Under the pieces are notes generated by a model. That model searched no databases, had not been told where the DNA came from, and saw only the letters and a list, made by a program, of their open reading frames with translations. A program made the position numbers and the translations under genes. This document shows positions 36,325 through 45,992 of a stretch of 64,000 nt of DNA, in pieces. This DNA is from Bradyrhizobium iriomotense (GTDB lineage Bacteria; Pseudomonadota; Alphaproteobacteria; Rhizobiales; Xanthobacteraceae): positions 124,001 to 188,000 of the forward strand of contig NZ_BSOW01000017.1 in NCBI RefSeq assembly GCF_030160715.1. The letters run 5' to 3'. Numbering within the stretch: the stretch's first letter is position 1; the number at the start of each line of letters is the position of its first letter.

Positions 36325-37172
36325 CAGCGCGGAGTCTTTGCGAGCGCGTCGAACGCCATCAGCCTGCGGATGAGACCTTCGAACTCGCGCAACGGCACCA
36401 TGTTGGGTCCGTCCGACGGCGCGTTGTCGGGATCGGGATGAGTCTCGATGAAGATGCCGGCAACGCCGACGGCGACGGCCGCGCGCGCCAGCACCGGTAC
36501 GAATTCGCGCTCGCCGCCGGACGACGTCCCCTTTCCGCCCGGCTGCTGCACCGAATGCGTGGCGTCGAAGACCACGGGCGCGCCGGTGGTGCGCGCCAGG
36601 ATAGGCAGCGCGCGCATGTCGGAGACAAGCGTGTTGTAGCCGAAGGATGCGCCACGCTCTGTGACGAGCACATTGGGATTGTTGGCGCTGGTGACCTTGG
36701 TCACGACGTTGGCCATGTCCCAGGGCGCCAGAAACTGTCCCTTCTTGACGTTGACGACCTTGCCGGTTGCAGCGGCGGCCAGCAGGAGATCCGTCTGCCG
36801 GCACAGGAAGGCCGGAATTTGCAGGACGTCCACGGCCTGCGCGACCTCGGCGCATTGGCTGGCGTCATGCACGTCGGTGAGCACGGGCAAGCCGATCGAC
36901 GATCGGATCTCGGCGAAGATCGGAAGCGACTGCGCAAGCCCCAGCCCGCGTGTGGCAGAAGCGCTGGTGCGGTTGGCCTTGTCGAAGGAGGTCTTGTAGA
37001 CGAGCCCGATCTTCAGGCGCGCAGCGATCTCCTTCAGCGCGGACGCAACCTCCAGCGCATGCTGGCGGCTTTCAAGCTGGCACGGGCCGGCAATGATCGC
37101 GATCGGCAGATCGTTGCCGAACCTGACCGAGCCGACCGTGACGACCGGCGCTGCAGAATTGGTGGCGCTCAA
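36324..37172 (-). CDS. kdsA: 3-deoxy-8-phosphooctulonate synthase (KDO-8-P synthase)
   Basis: 282 residues from a TTG that lies 7 nt after AGGGGA; another TTG two codons earlier touches the Shine-Dalgarno sequence and is less likely. Condenses PEP with arabinose-5-phosphate to make KDO-8-P for lipopolysaccharide. Motifs include IIAGPCQLESRQHALE, YKTSFDKANRTS, LPVLTDVHDASQC, LCRQTDLLLAAAATGKVVNVKKGQ in separate strands, and the C-terminal ETHPDPDNAPSDGPNM. Class-typical length. Confidence 0.93.
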   Translation of the reverse strand: MSATNSAAPVVTVGSVRFGNDLPIAIIAGPCQLESRQHALEVASALKEIAARLKIGLVYKTSFDKANRTSASATRGLGLAQSLPIFAEIRSSIGLPVLTDVHDASQCAEVAQAVDVLQIPAFLCRQTDLLLAAAATGKVVNVKKGQFLAPWDMANVVTKVTSANNPNVLVTERGASFGYNTLVSDMRALPILARTTGAPVVFDATHSVQQPGGKGTSSGGEREFVPVLARAAVAVGVAGIFIETHPDPDNAPSDGPNMVPLREFEGLIRRLMAFDALAKTPR

Positions 37173-37276
37173 GACCAAATCCCCTGTTTCGGCGCGACCA
37201 TAGCGGCGATGAGGGGCGGATCAACCCTATTCGGCCTGCCCCCTCGAATATCAGGGTTGCAGCGGCGGCCCGGCGG

Positions 37277-37603
37277 TTATTTCACCGCGGAGAAAGCGGT
37301 CGGCGCCAGGATCTGGCTGACGATATTGGCGACGATCTGGCCATCCGCTTCCGTCTTGGCGCGCGCCTCGAGCCACTCCGGATCGGTCATGAAGGCGGTC
37401 CATTTCGTCTCGCGCTCGGCAAGCGATTGCCAGGCCAGGAAATAGGTCAGCTCCTGGTTGGATTCGCCGATCAGCGTGGTGAAGAACCCGGCCTGCTTGA
37501 TGCCGTGCTTCTCCCAGAGCTTCAGCGTGATCGTGTCGAAGCGCTTGAGCAGCGCCGGCAGCCGGCCCGGCACGCAACGATACTGGCGCATCTCGTAGAT
37601 CAT
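37277..37603 (-). CDS. NIPSNAP family protein
   Basis: 108 residues, a ferredoxin-like alpha/beta barrel. MIYEMRQYRCVPGRLPALLKRF at the N-terminus and GIKQAGFFTTLIGESNQELTYFLAW are the NIPSNAP signature, followed by WTAFMTDPEW. No signal peptide. The biochemical role of bacterial NIPSNAP proteins is not established. Lies between pyrG and kdsA on the same strand, in a place where the two core genes are usually close neighbours. Confidence 0.88.
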   Translation of the reverse strand: MIYEMRQYRCVPGRLPALLKRFDTITLKLWEKHGIKQAGFFTTLIGESNQELTYFLAWQSLAERETKWTAFMTDPEWLEARAKTEADGQIVANIVSQILAPTAFSAVK

Positions 37604-37685
37604 TGGAGCTTACTCCCTGCATTGTTGTTCTTGTGGCAGGGAGTTGTCGCAACAATTTGTGCGCGCGTCAAAGGCCGGCGGGCGC

Positions 37686-39317
<1,632 letters not shown>

Positions 39318-39483
39318 GGGACTTAACCTTTAATCCCCCGAACTCGATTCGCCAAAGCGATTCGCGTCCCGCCCCAAACAATTTGCGGGCCTGTGGGTGA
39401 GCCAGAACTGAGTGTGTTGCCAGAACCTTGATGGGGATTGTTGATGCAGGACGCTAGGCGTCGTCCTGCATGGCCCCTCTGCT

Positions 39484-39873
39484 TTATTGCGAGCGTGGCG
39501 CCTGTGGACCGCTCGGCGCCTGATTCTGCTGCTGCTCGTCCGCCTTCTTCAGCGTATCCAGGACGCCACCCGAGGTCGGCGGCGCCACCGGAGCCGCGCC
39601 ACTGGCAGGCTGGCTCTGTGACGCAGGCTGGCCGATGATGGACGAGGGCTTGCGGTCGTAGCCGGCATACCAGGACAGGAACAGGCTGGTGAGGAAGAAC
39701 CCGGCGGCCAGGATCGCAGTCGTCCGTGACAGAAGATTCGCGGTGCCGCGGCTCGACATGAAGCCTGCGCCTCCACCCATGCCGAGGCCGCCGCCTTCCG
39801 ACTTCTGCAGCAGCACGGCGCCGATCATCACGGCGACGATCATGAGATGGATAACGATCACAACGGTCTGCAT
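39484..39873 (-). CDS. secG: preprotein translocase subunit SecG
   Basis: 129 residues; GGAAGGG precedes the ATG. Two membrane helices (about 3-22 and 52-72) are joined by a Gly-rich cytoplasmic loop with the SecG signature LLQKSEGGGLGMGGGAGFMSSRGTANLLSRTT split around it. The long Pro/Gln/Ala-rich C-terminal tail is common in alphaproteobacterial SecG. Part of the SecYEG channel. Follows tpiA and precedes pyrG, a conserved order. Confidence 0.93.
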   Translation of the reverse strand: MQTVVIVIHLMIVAVMIGAVLLQKSEGGGLGMGGGAGFMSSRGTANLLSRTTAILAAGFFLTSLFLSWYAGYDRKPSSIIGQPASQSQPASGAAPVAPPTSGGVLDTLKKADEQQQNQAPSGPQAPRSQ

Positions 39874-40025
39874 GGTACCCTTCCGTCACAAGCCGACAGC
39901 GCCGGTGCCGGCAGCCATCGCGCTTTGCGGGTTTTCCTGAAGTTGCGCGGTGTTACACGATCAGGACTGGCATTGCCACCCCCGATCGGTCCGGACTCCG
40001 CTTTGAGCCGCCTGCGCTTTGCCGC

Positions 40026-40063
40026 TTAGCTAAGGGCAGTCCTTTTAGCTAGGGGCAGCCCTT
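40026..40063 (-). repeat. 19-bp tandem duplication across the tpiA stop codon
   Basis: TTAGCTAAGGGCAGTCCTT and TTAGCTAGGGGCAGCCCTT lie head to tail with 17 of 19 positions identical. The TAG stop of tpiA (40049-40051) lies in the right-hand copy. Confidence 0.85.
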
Positions 40064-40804
40064 GGCAATCGCAAGGAAATCGGCCGCCTTGAGGCTGGCG
40101 CCGCCGACCAGCGCGCCGTTGACGTTCTTGACCGCCATCAGTTCGGCCGCGTTCGACGGCTTGACCGAGCCGCCATAGAGGATGCGCATCTTCGCTCCCT
40201 CGTCGCTGAAGCGAGAGATCAGCAGTTCCCGGATAAAGCCATGAATCTGCTCGACATCCTTGGCCGTGGGGGTCAGGCCGGTGCCAATTGCCCAGACCGG
40301 CTCATAGGCCACGACCAGATTGTCGGCCTTTGAGCCGCCCGGGAGCGACAGGCTGAGCTGGCCGCGCAGGATATCCAGGGTCTGGCCGGCATCCCGCTGG
40401 CCCTGCGTCTCGCCGACGCAGACGATCGCGATCACACCTGCCCGCCACGCGGCCTCGGCCTTCTGCCGCACCAAGTCATCGCTCTCGCCGTGGTCGGCCC
40501 GGCGCTCGGAATGGCCGACGATGATGGCGGATGCGCCCGCATCCGCCAGCATTTCCGCCGCGATATCCCCGGTATGGGCGCCGGAGGCCTTGGGGTGACA
40601 ATCCTGGGCGCCGACGGCGACCGTCTTGCCGGCCGCCTTGGCAGCAAAGGCCGCGATCAGCGTCGCCGGCGGACACACCAGGAGATCGGCCTTTGCGGCG
40701 ACCGCTGCCGCGCCCGTGAGCATGGCGTCGAATTCGGCAGCGGAGGCCTTCAGGCCGTTCATCTTCCAGTTTCCGGCGATCAGCGGTCGGATGGCGTCTG
40801 TCAT
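40049..40804 (-). CDS. tpiA: triose-phosphate isomerase
   Basis: 251 residues from the ATG of MTDAIRPLIAGNWKMNG; the longer frame has no conserved leader. Interconverts dihydroxyacetone phosphate and glyceraldehyde-3-phosphate. Lys in NWKMN, catalytic His in IIVGHSERRAD, catalytic Glu in VVAYEPVWAIGTG and the phosphate-binding LYGGSVKPSNA are intact. First gene of the minus-strand core block; divergent from ppiD. Confidence 0.96.
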   Translation of the reverse strand: MTDAIRPLIAGNWKMNGLKASAAEFDAMLTGAAAVAAKADLLVCPPATLIAAFAAKAAGKTVAVGAQDCHPKASGAHTGDIAAEMLADAGASAIIVGHSERRADHGESDDLVRQKAEAAWRAGVIAIVCVGETQGQRDAGQTLDILRGQLSLSLPGGSKADNLVVAYEPVWAIGTGLTPTAKDVEQIHGFIRELLISRFSDEGAKMRILYGGSVKPSNAAELMAVKNVNGALVGGASLKAADFLAIAKGCP

Positions 40805-41015
40805 GTCCAAATTCCAGCGAAATGAGGTCTGGCATGCGCTAGCAGACCGGGCGCCGCAGTTCCAGAGACCCGGCCCTGTTAACACAGCTTAAGGGAGCGG
40901 CAGGTTGCGGGGGGAAAGCCGCCACTTTATGATGCCATATCAATTCGGTGATGCGCTTTTGCGGAATCCGCTTTAAGACGCGCCCGGTTCCCTCCTGCCA
41001 AACAAGTTGGACGCA

Positions 41016-42914
41016 ATGCTTCGAGGAATGCGCAAGGCCTCATCAAACTGGCTCGGCAAAACGATTATGGCCGTGGTGATGGGCGTGTTGATCATCAGTT
41101 TCGGCATTTGGGGCATCGCCGACATTTTCCGCGGCTTTGGGCAGTCGACCGTGGCCAAGGTCGGCCACACCGAGATTTCGCTGAACGAATTCCGCCAGAT
41201 CTATACCGACCGCATGCAGCAGATCGGCCGCCAGTTCGGCCGCCCGCTGACGCCTGAGCAGGCGCGCGCCTTCGGCCTTGACCGCCAGGTGCTCCAGCAG
41301 ACCATCGCGGAAGCCGCCCTCGATGAAGAGGCTCGCCGGCTCGGGCTCGGCGTGTCGGACGACCAGATCCGCCGCATGATCATGAACGACCCGAACTTCA
41401 AGGGCGCCGCCGGCAATTTCGATGCGCAGCGCTTCCAGGCCATGATCCGCAATTTCGGTTACACCGAGCAGCGCTACACCGCCGAGCAGCGCAAGGTGTC
41501 GGTGCGCCGGCAGATCACCGGCACGATCGGCGCAGGCCTCGAGCCGTCCAAGACCATGATCGACGCGCTGAGCCGCTATCAGAACGAGCAGCGCTCGATC
41601 GAATTCGTCAAGCTCGACGCGGCGCAGGCCGGCACGATCGATCCGCCCTCGCCCGAGGCGCTTGCCGCCTATTTCGAGGACCACAAGGTCCAGTTCCGCG
41701 CGCCCGAATACCGCAAGATCTCCTTCGTCGTGATCTCGCCGGAGGAGATCGGCAAGTGGACGGAGGTCTCCGATGACGACGCCAAGAAGGTGTTCGAGCA
41801 GCGCAAGGACCGGCTCGGCACGCCGGAGAAGCGCCAGGTGCACCAGCTCGTGTTTCCCACGGTCGAGGAAGCGCAAGCTGCGCGTACCCGACTCGCGGGC
41901 GGAATGTCGTTCGAGGACCTCGCCAAGGAGCGCGGGCTCAGCGCGGCGGACGCCGATCTCGGCCTCGTGACAAAATCCGCGATCCTCGATCCGGCCGTGG
42001 CGGACGCCGCATTCGCGCTGCCCGCGGGTGAGATCAGCCAGCCCGTCCAGGGCCGCTTCGGCGTCGCGCTCGTCAAGGTCGACAAGATCGAGCCCGGCGC
42101 GGAGGCCAACTACGCCAACCTTGCCGGCGACATCAAACGGGAGATCGCGGCCGAGCGCGCTCGCGCCAAGGTCGCCGAATTGCGCGACAAGATGGAAGAC
42201 GAGCGCGGCGGCGGCTCCAGCGTCGTCGACGCGGCGCAGAAGCTCGGCCTTGCTGCCGTGACCATCGAGGCCGTCGACCGCTCCGGCCGGACGCCCAGCG
42301 GCCAACCGGTCGCGGGAATCCCGCAAGGGCTCGACGTGGTGTCGCAAGCCTTCAACAGCGACGTCGGCGTCGACAACGATCCGATCTCCTTCCGCGGCGG
42401 CTATGTCTGGTACGACGTGCTCGGCGTGACGCAGTCGCGCGAACGCAGCCTCGACGAGGTCCGCGACCAGGTCGAGGCGCGCTGGCGTCAGGATCAGATC
42501 ACGACCAAGCTCCGCGCCAAGGCCACCGAGATCGTGCAGAAGCTCGAACAGGGCGGCAAGCTTGCAGACGAAGCCGCCGCCATCAACGCCAAGGTCGAGA
42601 CCGCCGCGGGCTTCAAGCGCGAGGATACGCCCGCCGGCGTGCCGTCGAGCCTGGTCGCGGCCGCATTCCGCGCCGCCAAGGACGGCGTCGGCCAGAGCCC
42701 TGGTGCGGGCGGCGAGGTCATCATCTTCCGCGTGACCGACATCGTCGATCCGCCGGTCGATCTCGCTTCCGACGCGATCGCCAAGCTGAAGGAGAGCCTC
42801 GACCGGTCGCTCACCGACGAGCAGGTCGCGTCCTACGTCAACAAGCTTGAAACCGACATCGGAACCACCATTAATCAGGCCGCCTTCGCGCAGGTGACGG
42901 GCGCGAACCAGTAA
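41016..42914 (+). CDS. ppiD: peptidyl-prolyl isomerase PpiD-like, SurA N-terminal domain
   Basis: 632 residues from the ATG of MLRGMRKASSNWLGK. A single membrane helix (about 15-36) anchors a large periplasmic region: a SurA-N-type chaperone part (about 50-230), a parvulin domain (about 270-360, VHQLVFPTVEEAQAARTRL ... FALPAGEISQPVQGRFGVALV) and a C-terminal chaperone segment. Acts on outer-membrane and exported proteins near the Sec translocon. Followed after 17 bp by trpD on the same strand. Confidence 0.9.
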   Translation: MLRGMRKASSNWLGKTIMAVVMGVLIISFGIWGIADIFRGFGQSTVAKVGHTEISLNEFRQIYTDRMQQIGRQFGRPLTPEQARAFGLDRQVLQQTIAEAALDEEARRLGLGVSDDQIRRMIMNDPNFKGAAGNFDAQRFQAMIRNFGYTEQRYTAEQRKVSVRRQITGTIGAGLEPSKTMIDALSRYQNEQRSIEFVKLDAAQAGTIDPPSPEALAAYFEDHKVQFRAPEYRKISFVVISPEEIGKWTEVSDDDAKKVFEQRKDRLGTPEKRQVHQLVFPTVEEAQAARTRLAGGMSFEDLAKERGLSAADADLGLVTKSAILDPAVADAAFALPAGEISQPVQGRFGVALVKVDKIEPGAEANYANLAGDIKREIAAERARAKVAELRDKMEDERGGGSSVVDAAQKLGLAAVTIEAVDRSGRTPSGQPVAGIPQGLDVVSQAFNSDVGVDNDPISFRGGYVWYDVLGVTQSRERSLDEVRDQVEARWRQDQITTKLRAKATEIVQKLEQGGKLADEAAAINAKVETAAGFKREDTPAGVPSSLVAAAFRAAKDGVGQSPGAGGEVIIFRVTDIVDPPVDLASDAIAKLKESLDRSLTDEQVASYVNKLETDIGTTINQAAFAQVTGANQ

Positions 42915-42931
42915 TCAGTTGAAAGCACGCG

Positions 42932-43945
42932 ATGGACGACCTGAAATCGATCATTGGAAAAGTGGCGACCGGCGCCAGCCTGTCGCGTGACGAAGCGGCC
43001 TCCGCCTTCGATGCCATGATGTCCGGCGAGGCCACGCCCTCGCAGATGGGCGGGCTTTTGATGGCGCTGCGCGTGCGCGGCGAGACCGTGGACGAGATCA
43101 CCGGCGCGGTCTTGGCGATGCGCTCCAAGATGCTGCGCGTTAGCGCGCCGGCGGATGCCGTCGACATCGTCGGCACCGGCGGCGACGGCTCGGGCTCGGT
43201 CAACGTCTCGACCTGCGCGTCGTTCATCGTCTCGGGCGCCGGCGTGCCGGTCGCAAAGCATGGCAACCGCGCACTGTCGTCGCGCTCGGGCGCAGCCGAC
43301 GTGTTGGCCTCGCTCGGCGTGAAGATCGATCTCAAGCCCGAGGACGTCGGCCGCTGCGTGCGCGAATGCGGCATCGGCTTCATGTTCGCGCCCGCGCATC
43401 ATCCCGCGATGAAGAACGTCGGCCCGACCCGCGTCGAGCTCGCCACCCGCACCATCTTCAACCTGCTCGGACCTCTGTCCAATCCGGCCGGCGTGAAGCG
43501 GCAGATGGTCGGCGTGTTCTCCCGGCAATGGGTGCAGCCGCTGGCGCAGGTGCTGAAGAATCTCGGCTCCGACTCGGTCTGGGTGGTGCACGGCTCCGAC
43601 GGGCTCGACGAGATCACCCTCACCGGCCCGACCTTCGTTTCTTCGCTGCACAAGGGCGAGATCAAGACCTTTGAGATCACCCCCGAGGACGCCGGACTTC
43701 CGCGCTGCGACGCCGTCGGCCTGAAGGGCGGCGACGCCGATGCCAACGCCATCGCCCTGCAAGGCGTGCTCGACGGCAAGCCGAGCGCCTATCGCGACGT
43801 CGCGCTGTTCAACGCGGCCGCAGCGCTGGTGGTGGCCGGCCGTGCCAACGACATCAAGGAAGGTGTGGCGCTCGGCGCCAAGTCGATCGACAGCGGCGCG
43901 GCGTCGGCTCGGCTAAAGCACCTGATCGCGGTCTCCAATAGCTGA
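42932..43945 (+). CDS. trpD: anthranilate phosphoribosyltransferase
   Basis: 337 residues. Joins anthranilate and PRPP in tryptophan synthesis. Conserved GTGGDGSGSVNVSTCASF (PRPP loop), KHGNRALSSRSGAADVLASLG, the FMFAPAHHPAMKNVGPTR anthranilate-binding segment, and NLLGPLSNPAGVKRQMVGVF. No trpG is next to it; in many Rhizobiales the glutaminase is fused to TrpE elsewhere. Seven bases separate it from trpC. Confidence 0.96.
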   Translation: MDDLKSIIGKVATGASLSRDEAASAFDAMMSGEATPSQMGGLLMALRVRGETVDEITGAVLAMRSKMLRVSAPADAVDIVGTGGDGSGSVNVSTCASFIVSGAGVPVAKHGNRALSSRSGAADVLASLGVKIDLKPEDVGRCVRECGIGFMFAPAHHPAMKNVGPTRVELATRTIFNLLGPLSNPAGVKRQMVGVFSRQWVQPLAQVLKNLGSDSVWVVHGSDGLDEITLTGPTFVSSLHKGEIKTFEITPEDAGLPRCDAVGLKGGDADANAIALQGVLDGKPSAYRDVALFNAAAALVVAGRANDIKEGVALGAKSIDSGAASARLKHLIAVSNS

Positions 43946-43952
43946 GCCCTGC

Positions 43953-44771
43953 ATGTCGGACATCCTGACCAAGATCGAGGCGTATAAGCGCGAGGAGATC
44001 GCGGCGGCCAAGCGCGCAGAGCCGCTTGCCACCGTGGAAGCCAAGGCCAAGGCTGCACCTGCGCCGCGCGGCTTTCTGCGCGCGATCCGGCAGAAACTTG
44101 CCAATGGCGACTATGCGCTAATCGCCGAGGTCAAGAAGGCCTCGCCCTCAAAGGGGCTGATCCGTCCCGATTTCGACCCGCCGCTGCTCGCCAAGGCCTA
44201 CGAGGCCGGCGGCGCGGCCTGCCTGTCGGTGCTGACGGATACGCCTTCGTTCCAGGGGCATCTCGACTTCATGGTCGCGGCACGCGCGGCGACGTCGCTG
44301 CCGGTGCTGCGCAAGGATTTTCTGTTCGACACCTACCAGGTGGTGGAAGCCCGCGCCCATGGCGCCGACTGCATCCTGATCATCATGGCGGCGCTCGACG
44401 ATGCCACTGCCAAGGATCTCGAAGACGCCGCCCTCGCCTACGGCATGGACGTCCTGATCGAGATCCACGAGACGAGCGAGCTCGACCGCGCGCTAAAACT
44501 GCGCTCGCCGATGATCGGGGTCAATAATCGCAACTTGCGCACCTTCGAAACGACGCTGGCGACAAGTGAGACGTTGGCACCCCTGATCCCGAGCGACCGG
44601 CTGATGGTCGGTGAAAGCGGCATCTTCACCCCGGCGGACCTCGCCCGCCTCGAGCGCGTGGGCATGTCGACATTCCTGGTCGGCGAAAGCCTGATGCGGC
44701 AGGCCGACGTGACGGCTGCCACCCGCGCGCTGCTGTCGCGCGAGGCCCCGCGCGCCACGGGCACGCGCTGA
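43953..44771 (+). CDS. trpC: indole-3-glycerol phosphate synthase
   Basis: 272 residues; ring closure of carboxyphenylaminodeoxyribulose phosphate to indole-3-glycerol phosphate. TIM-barrel motifs ALIAEVKKASPSKG (catalytic Lys), LSVLTDTPSFQG, LPVLRKDFLFD, LIEIHETSELDRAL, IGVNNRNLRTFET and VGESGIFTPADL are all present. Not fused to trpF. In the transcription unit ppiD-trpD-trpC-moaC, one base ahead of moaC. Confidence 0.96.
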   Translation: MSDILTKIEAYKREEIAAAKRAEPLATVEAKAKAAPAPRGFLRAIRQKLANGDYALIAEVKKASPSKGLIRPDFDPPLLAKAYEAGGAACLSVLTDTPSFQGHLDFMVAARAATSLPVLRKDFLFDTYQVVEARAHGADCILIIMAALDDATAKDLEDAALAYGMDVLIEIHETSELDRALKLRSPMIGVNNRNLRTFETTLATSETLAPLIPSDRLMVGESGIFTPADLARLERVGMSTFLVGESLMRQADVTAATRALLSREAPRATGTR

Positions 44772-44772
44772 G

Positions 44773-45294
44773 ATGGCGCGTTCACCGTCCAAAACCAGAG
44801 CCAAGACCAAAGCAAAGGCAAAACCCGCCCTCACCCATATCGGCGCCTCCGGCGAGGCGCGGATGGTGGACGTGTCGGAGAAGCCCGCGACCGAGCGGCT
44901 CGCGGTTGCCGAGGGGCGCGTCGTCATGACCAGGGCGACGCTCGATCTGATCCGCTCCGGCAACGCCAGGAAGGGCGACGTGCTCGGAACCGCTCGCATC
45001 GCCGGCATCATGGCAGCCAAGCGCACCTCGGAGCTGATCCCGCTCTGCCATCCGCTCGCGCTCTCGAAGGTCACCGTCGACATCGAGCCCGACGACAAGC
45101 TGCCGGGTTGCCTCGTCCGCGCCGCGGTGAAGGTCACAGGTCCGACCGGCGTCGAGATGGAGGCGCTGACCGCCGTCTCGGTCGCCTGCCTCACGATCTA
45201 CGACATGATCAAGGCGGTGGAGCGCGGCGTGCGCATCGAAGGCATCCATCTCGTCGAGAAGATGGGCGGCAAGTCCGGCCATTACCGCGCCTAA
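44773..45294 (+). CDS. moaC: cyclic pyranopterin monophosphate synthase
   Basis: 173 residues; with MoaA makes cyclic pyranopterin monophosphate, the first molybdenum-cofactor intermediate. A basic leader (about 1-18) precedes the conserved MVDVSEKPATERLAVAEG, then AGIMAAKRTSELIPLCHPL, GPTGVEMEALTAVSVACLT and the C-terminal KMGGKSGHYRA. All usual motifs intact. Begins one base after trpC. An inverted repeat GCGC...GCGC spans its stop codon. Confidence 0.95.
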   Translation: MARSPSKTRAKTKAKAKPALTHIGASGEARMVDVSEKPATERLAVAEGRVVMTRATLDLIRSGNARKGDVLGTARIAGIMAAKRTSELIPLCHPLALSKVTVDIEPDDKLPGCLVRAAVKVTGPTGVEMEALTAVSVACLTIYDMIKAVERGVRIEGIHLVEKMGGKSGHYRA

Positions 45295-45305
45295 AGCGCG
45301 CCCCG

Positions 45306-45899
45306 CTATTTCGCCTCGCGCTGGCGCTCGCGATAGGCGCGCGTCTTCATCCGGTTGCCGCACAGCGTCGACATGCACCAACGCCGCGTGGACGGTTTCG
45401 ACCGGTCGTAGAACACGCGGCGGCATTCCTCCGACGCGCACATCTTAAGCCGGTCCAGCGTGCCGGTGAGCGTGCCGTCGTGTAGCTCGATGGCGATGGC
45501 CGACAGGCCGGCAAGCGCGTCCTGACGCACCGCAGACAGCGTCGCGCCGCGACCGGCCCGGATCTCCACCCGCAGCGGAAACGGTTCGAGCGCGCCACCG
45601 AGCGCACTAAGGACGTCCCTGTCCCTCCGCCGCTCGGTCGGCTCGCATTGCAGGTAGGCGCGCAGCGCCCCGCGCAGCCGCAGCGCGGTCTGGAACATCG
45701 CAGGCGTGATCTTCTCGCCGCCCTCGCCCATGCCGTGTTCCGCCAACCAGCCCCCAAGCTCCTTCGGACCGGAAAGCGCGTCGCTCTGCGGATGCTGCAC
45801 GCCGAAATGCGTGAAATGGCGGACATCGAGCGAATTGGCGAAGTCGTAGAGATTCGCCAGATCGTCGGGAACCCTGAATTTTCGGGACTGTTTCGACAT
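45306..45899 (-). CDS. ABATE-domain protein with CGNR zinc finger
   Basis: 197 residues from the ATG of MSKQSRKFRVPDD; an upstream in-frame GTG two codons earlier is an alternative, and neither has a strong ribosome-binding site. The N-terminal ABATE domain (about 10-140, LYDFANSLDVRHF ... LRLRGALRAYL) is followed by the CGNR zinc finger (CASEECRRVFYDRSKPSTRR with WCMSTLCGNRMKTRAYR). Such proteins are thought to be stress-linked transcription regulators. Divergent from an MFS gene with a palindrome between them, which suggests local control. Confidence 0.88.
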   Translation of the reverse strand: MSKQSRKFRVPDDLANLYDFANSLDVRHFTHFGVQHPQSDALSGPKELGGWLAEHGMGEGGEKITPAMFQTALRLRGALRAYLQCEPTERRRDRDVLSALGGALEPFPLRVEIRAGRGATLSAVRQDALAGLSAIAIELHDGTLTGTLDRLKMCASEECRRVFYDRSKPSTRRWCMSTLCGNRMKTRAYRERQREAK

Positions 45900-45906
45900 G
45901 CACACC

Positions 45907-45923
45907 AGTAAATCATTTTTACT
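45907..45923. promoter_or_regulatory. candidate operator between the ABATE regulator and MFS genes
   Basis: AGTAAA and TTTACT are perfect inverted arms around TCATT, in an AT-rich island within GC-rich sequence. ACTAGT directly overlaps its right end and GTTTAC follows. It lies 8 bases upstream of the regulator start codon. A binding site for the divergently encoded regulator is inference. Confidence 0.45.
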
Positions 45924-45992
45924 AGTTTACGGCAACTGACACAGGTATTAATCGTTTAATGGTGTCGAGCAGATCAGACCATGGAGGCCGAG

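Noticed and set aside
45301..45305. Terminator between convergent moaC and the ABATE gene
   Set aside because: Only 11 bases separate the genes; the GCGC inverted repeat over the moaC stop is too short and has no T run.
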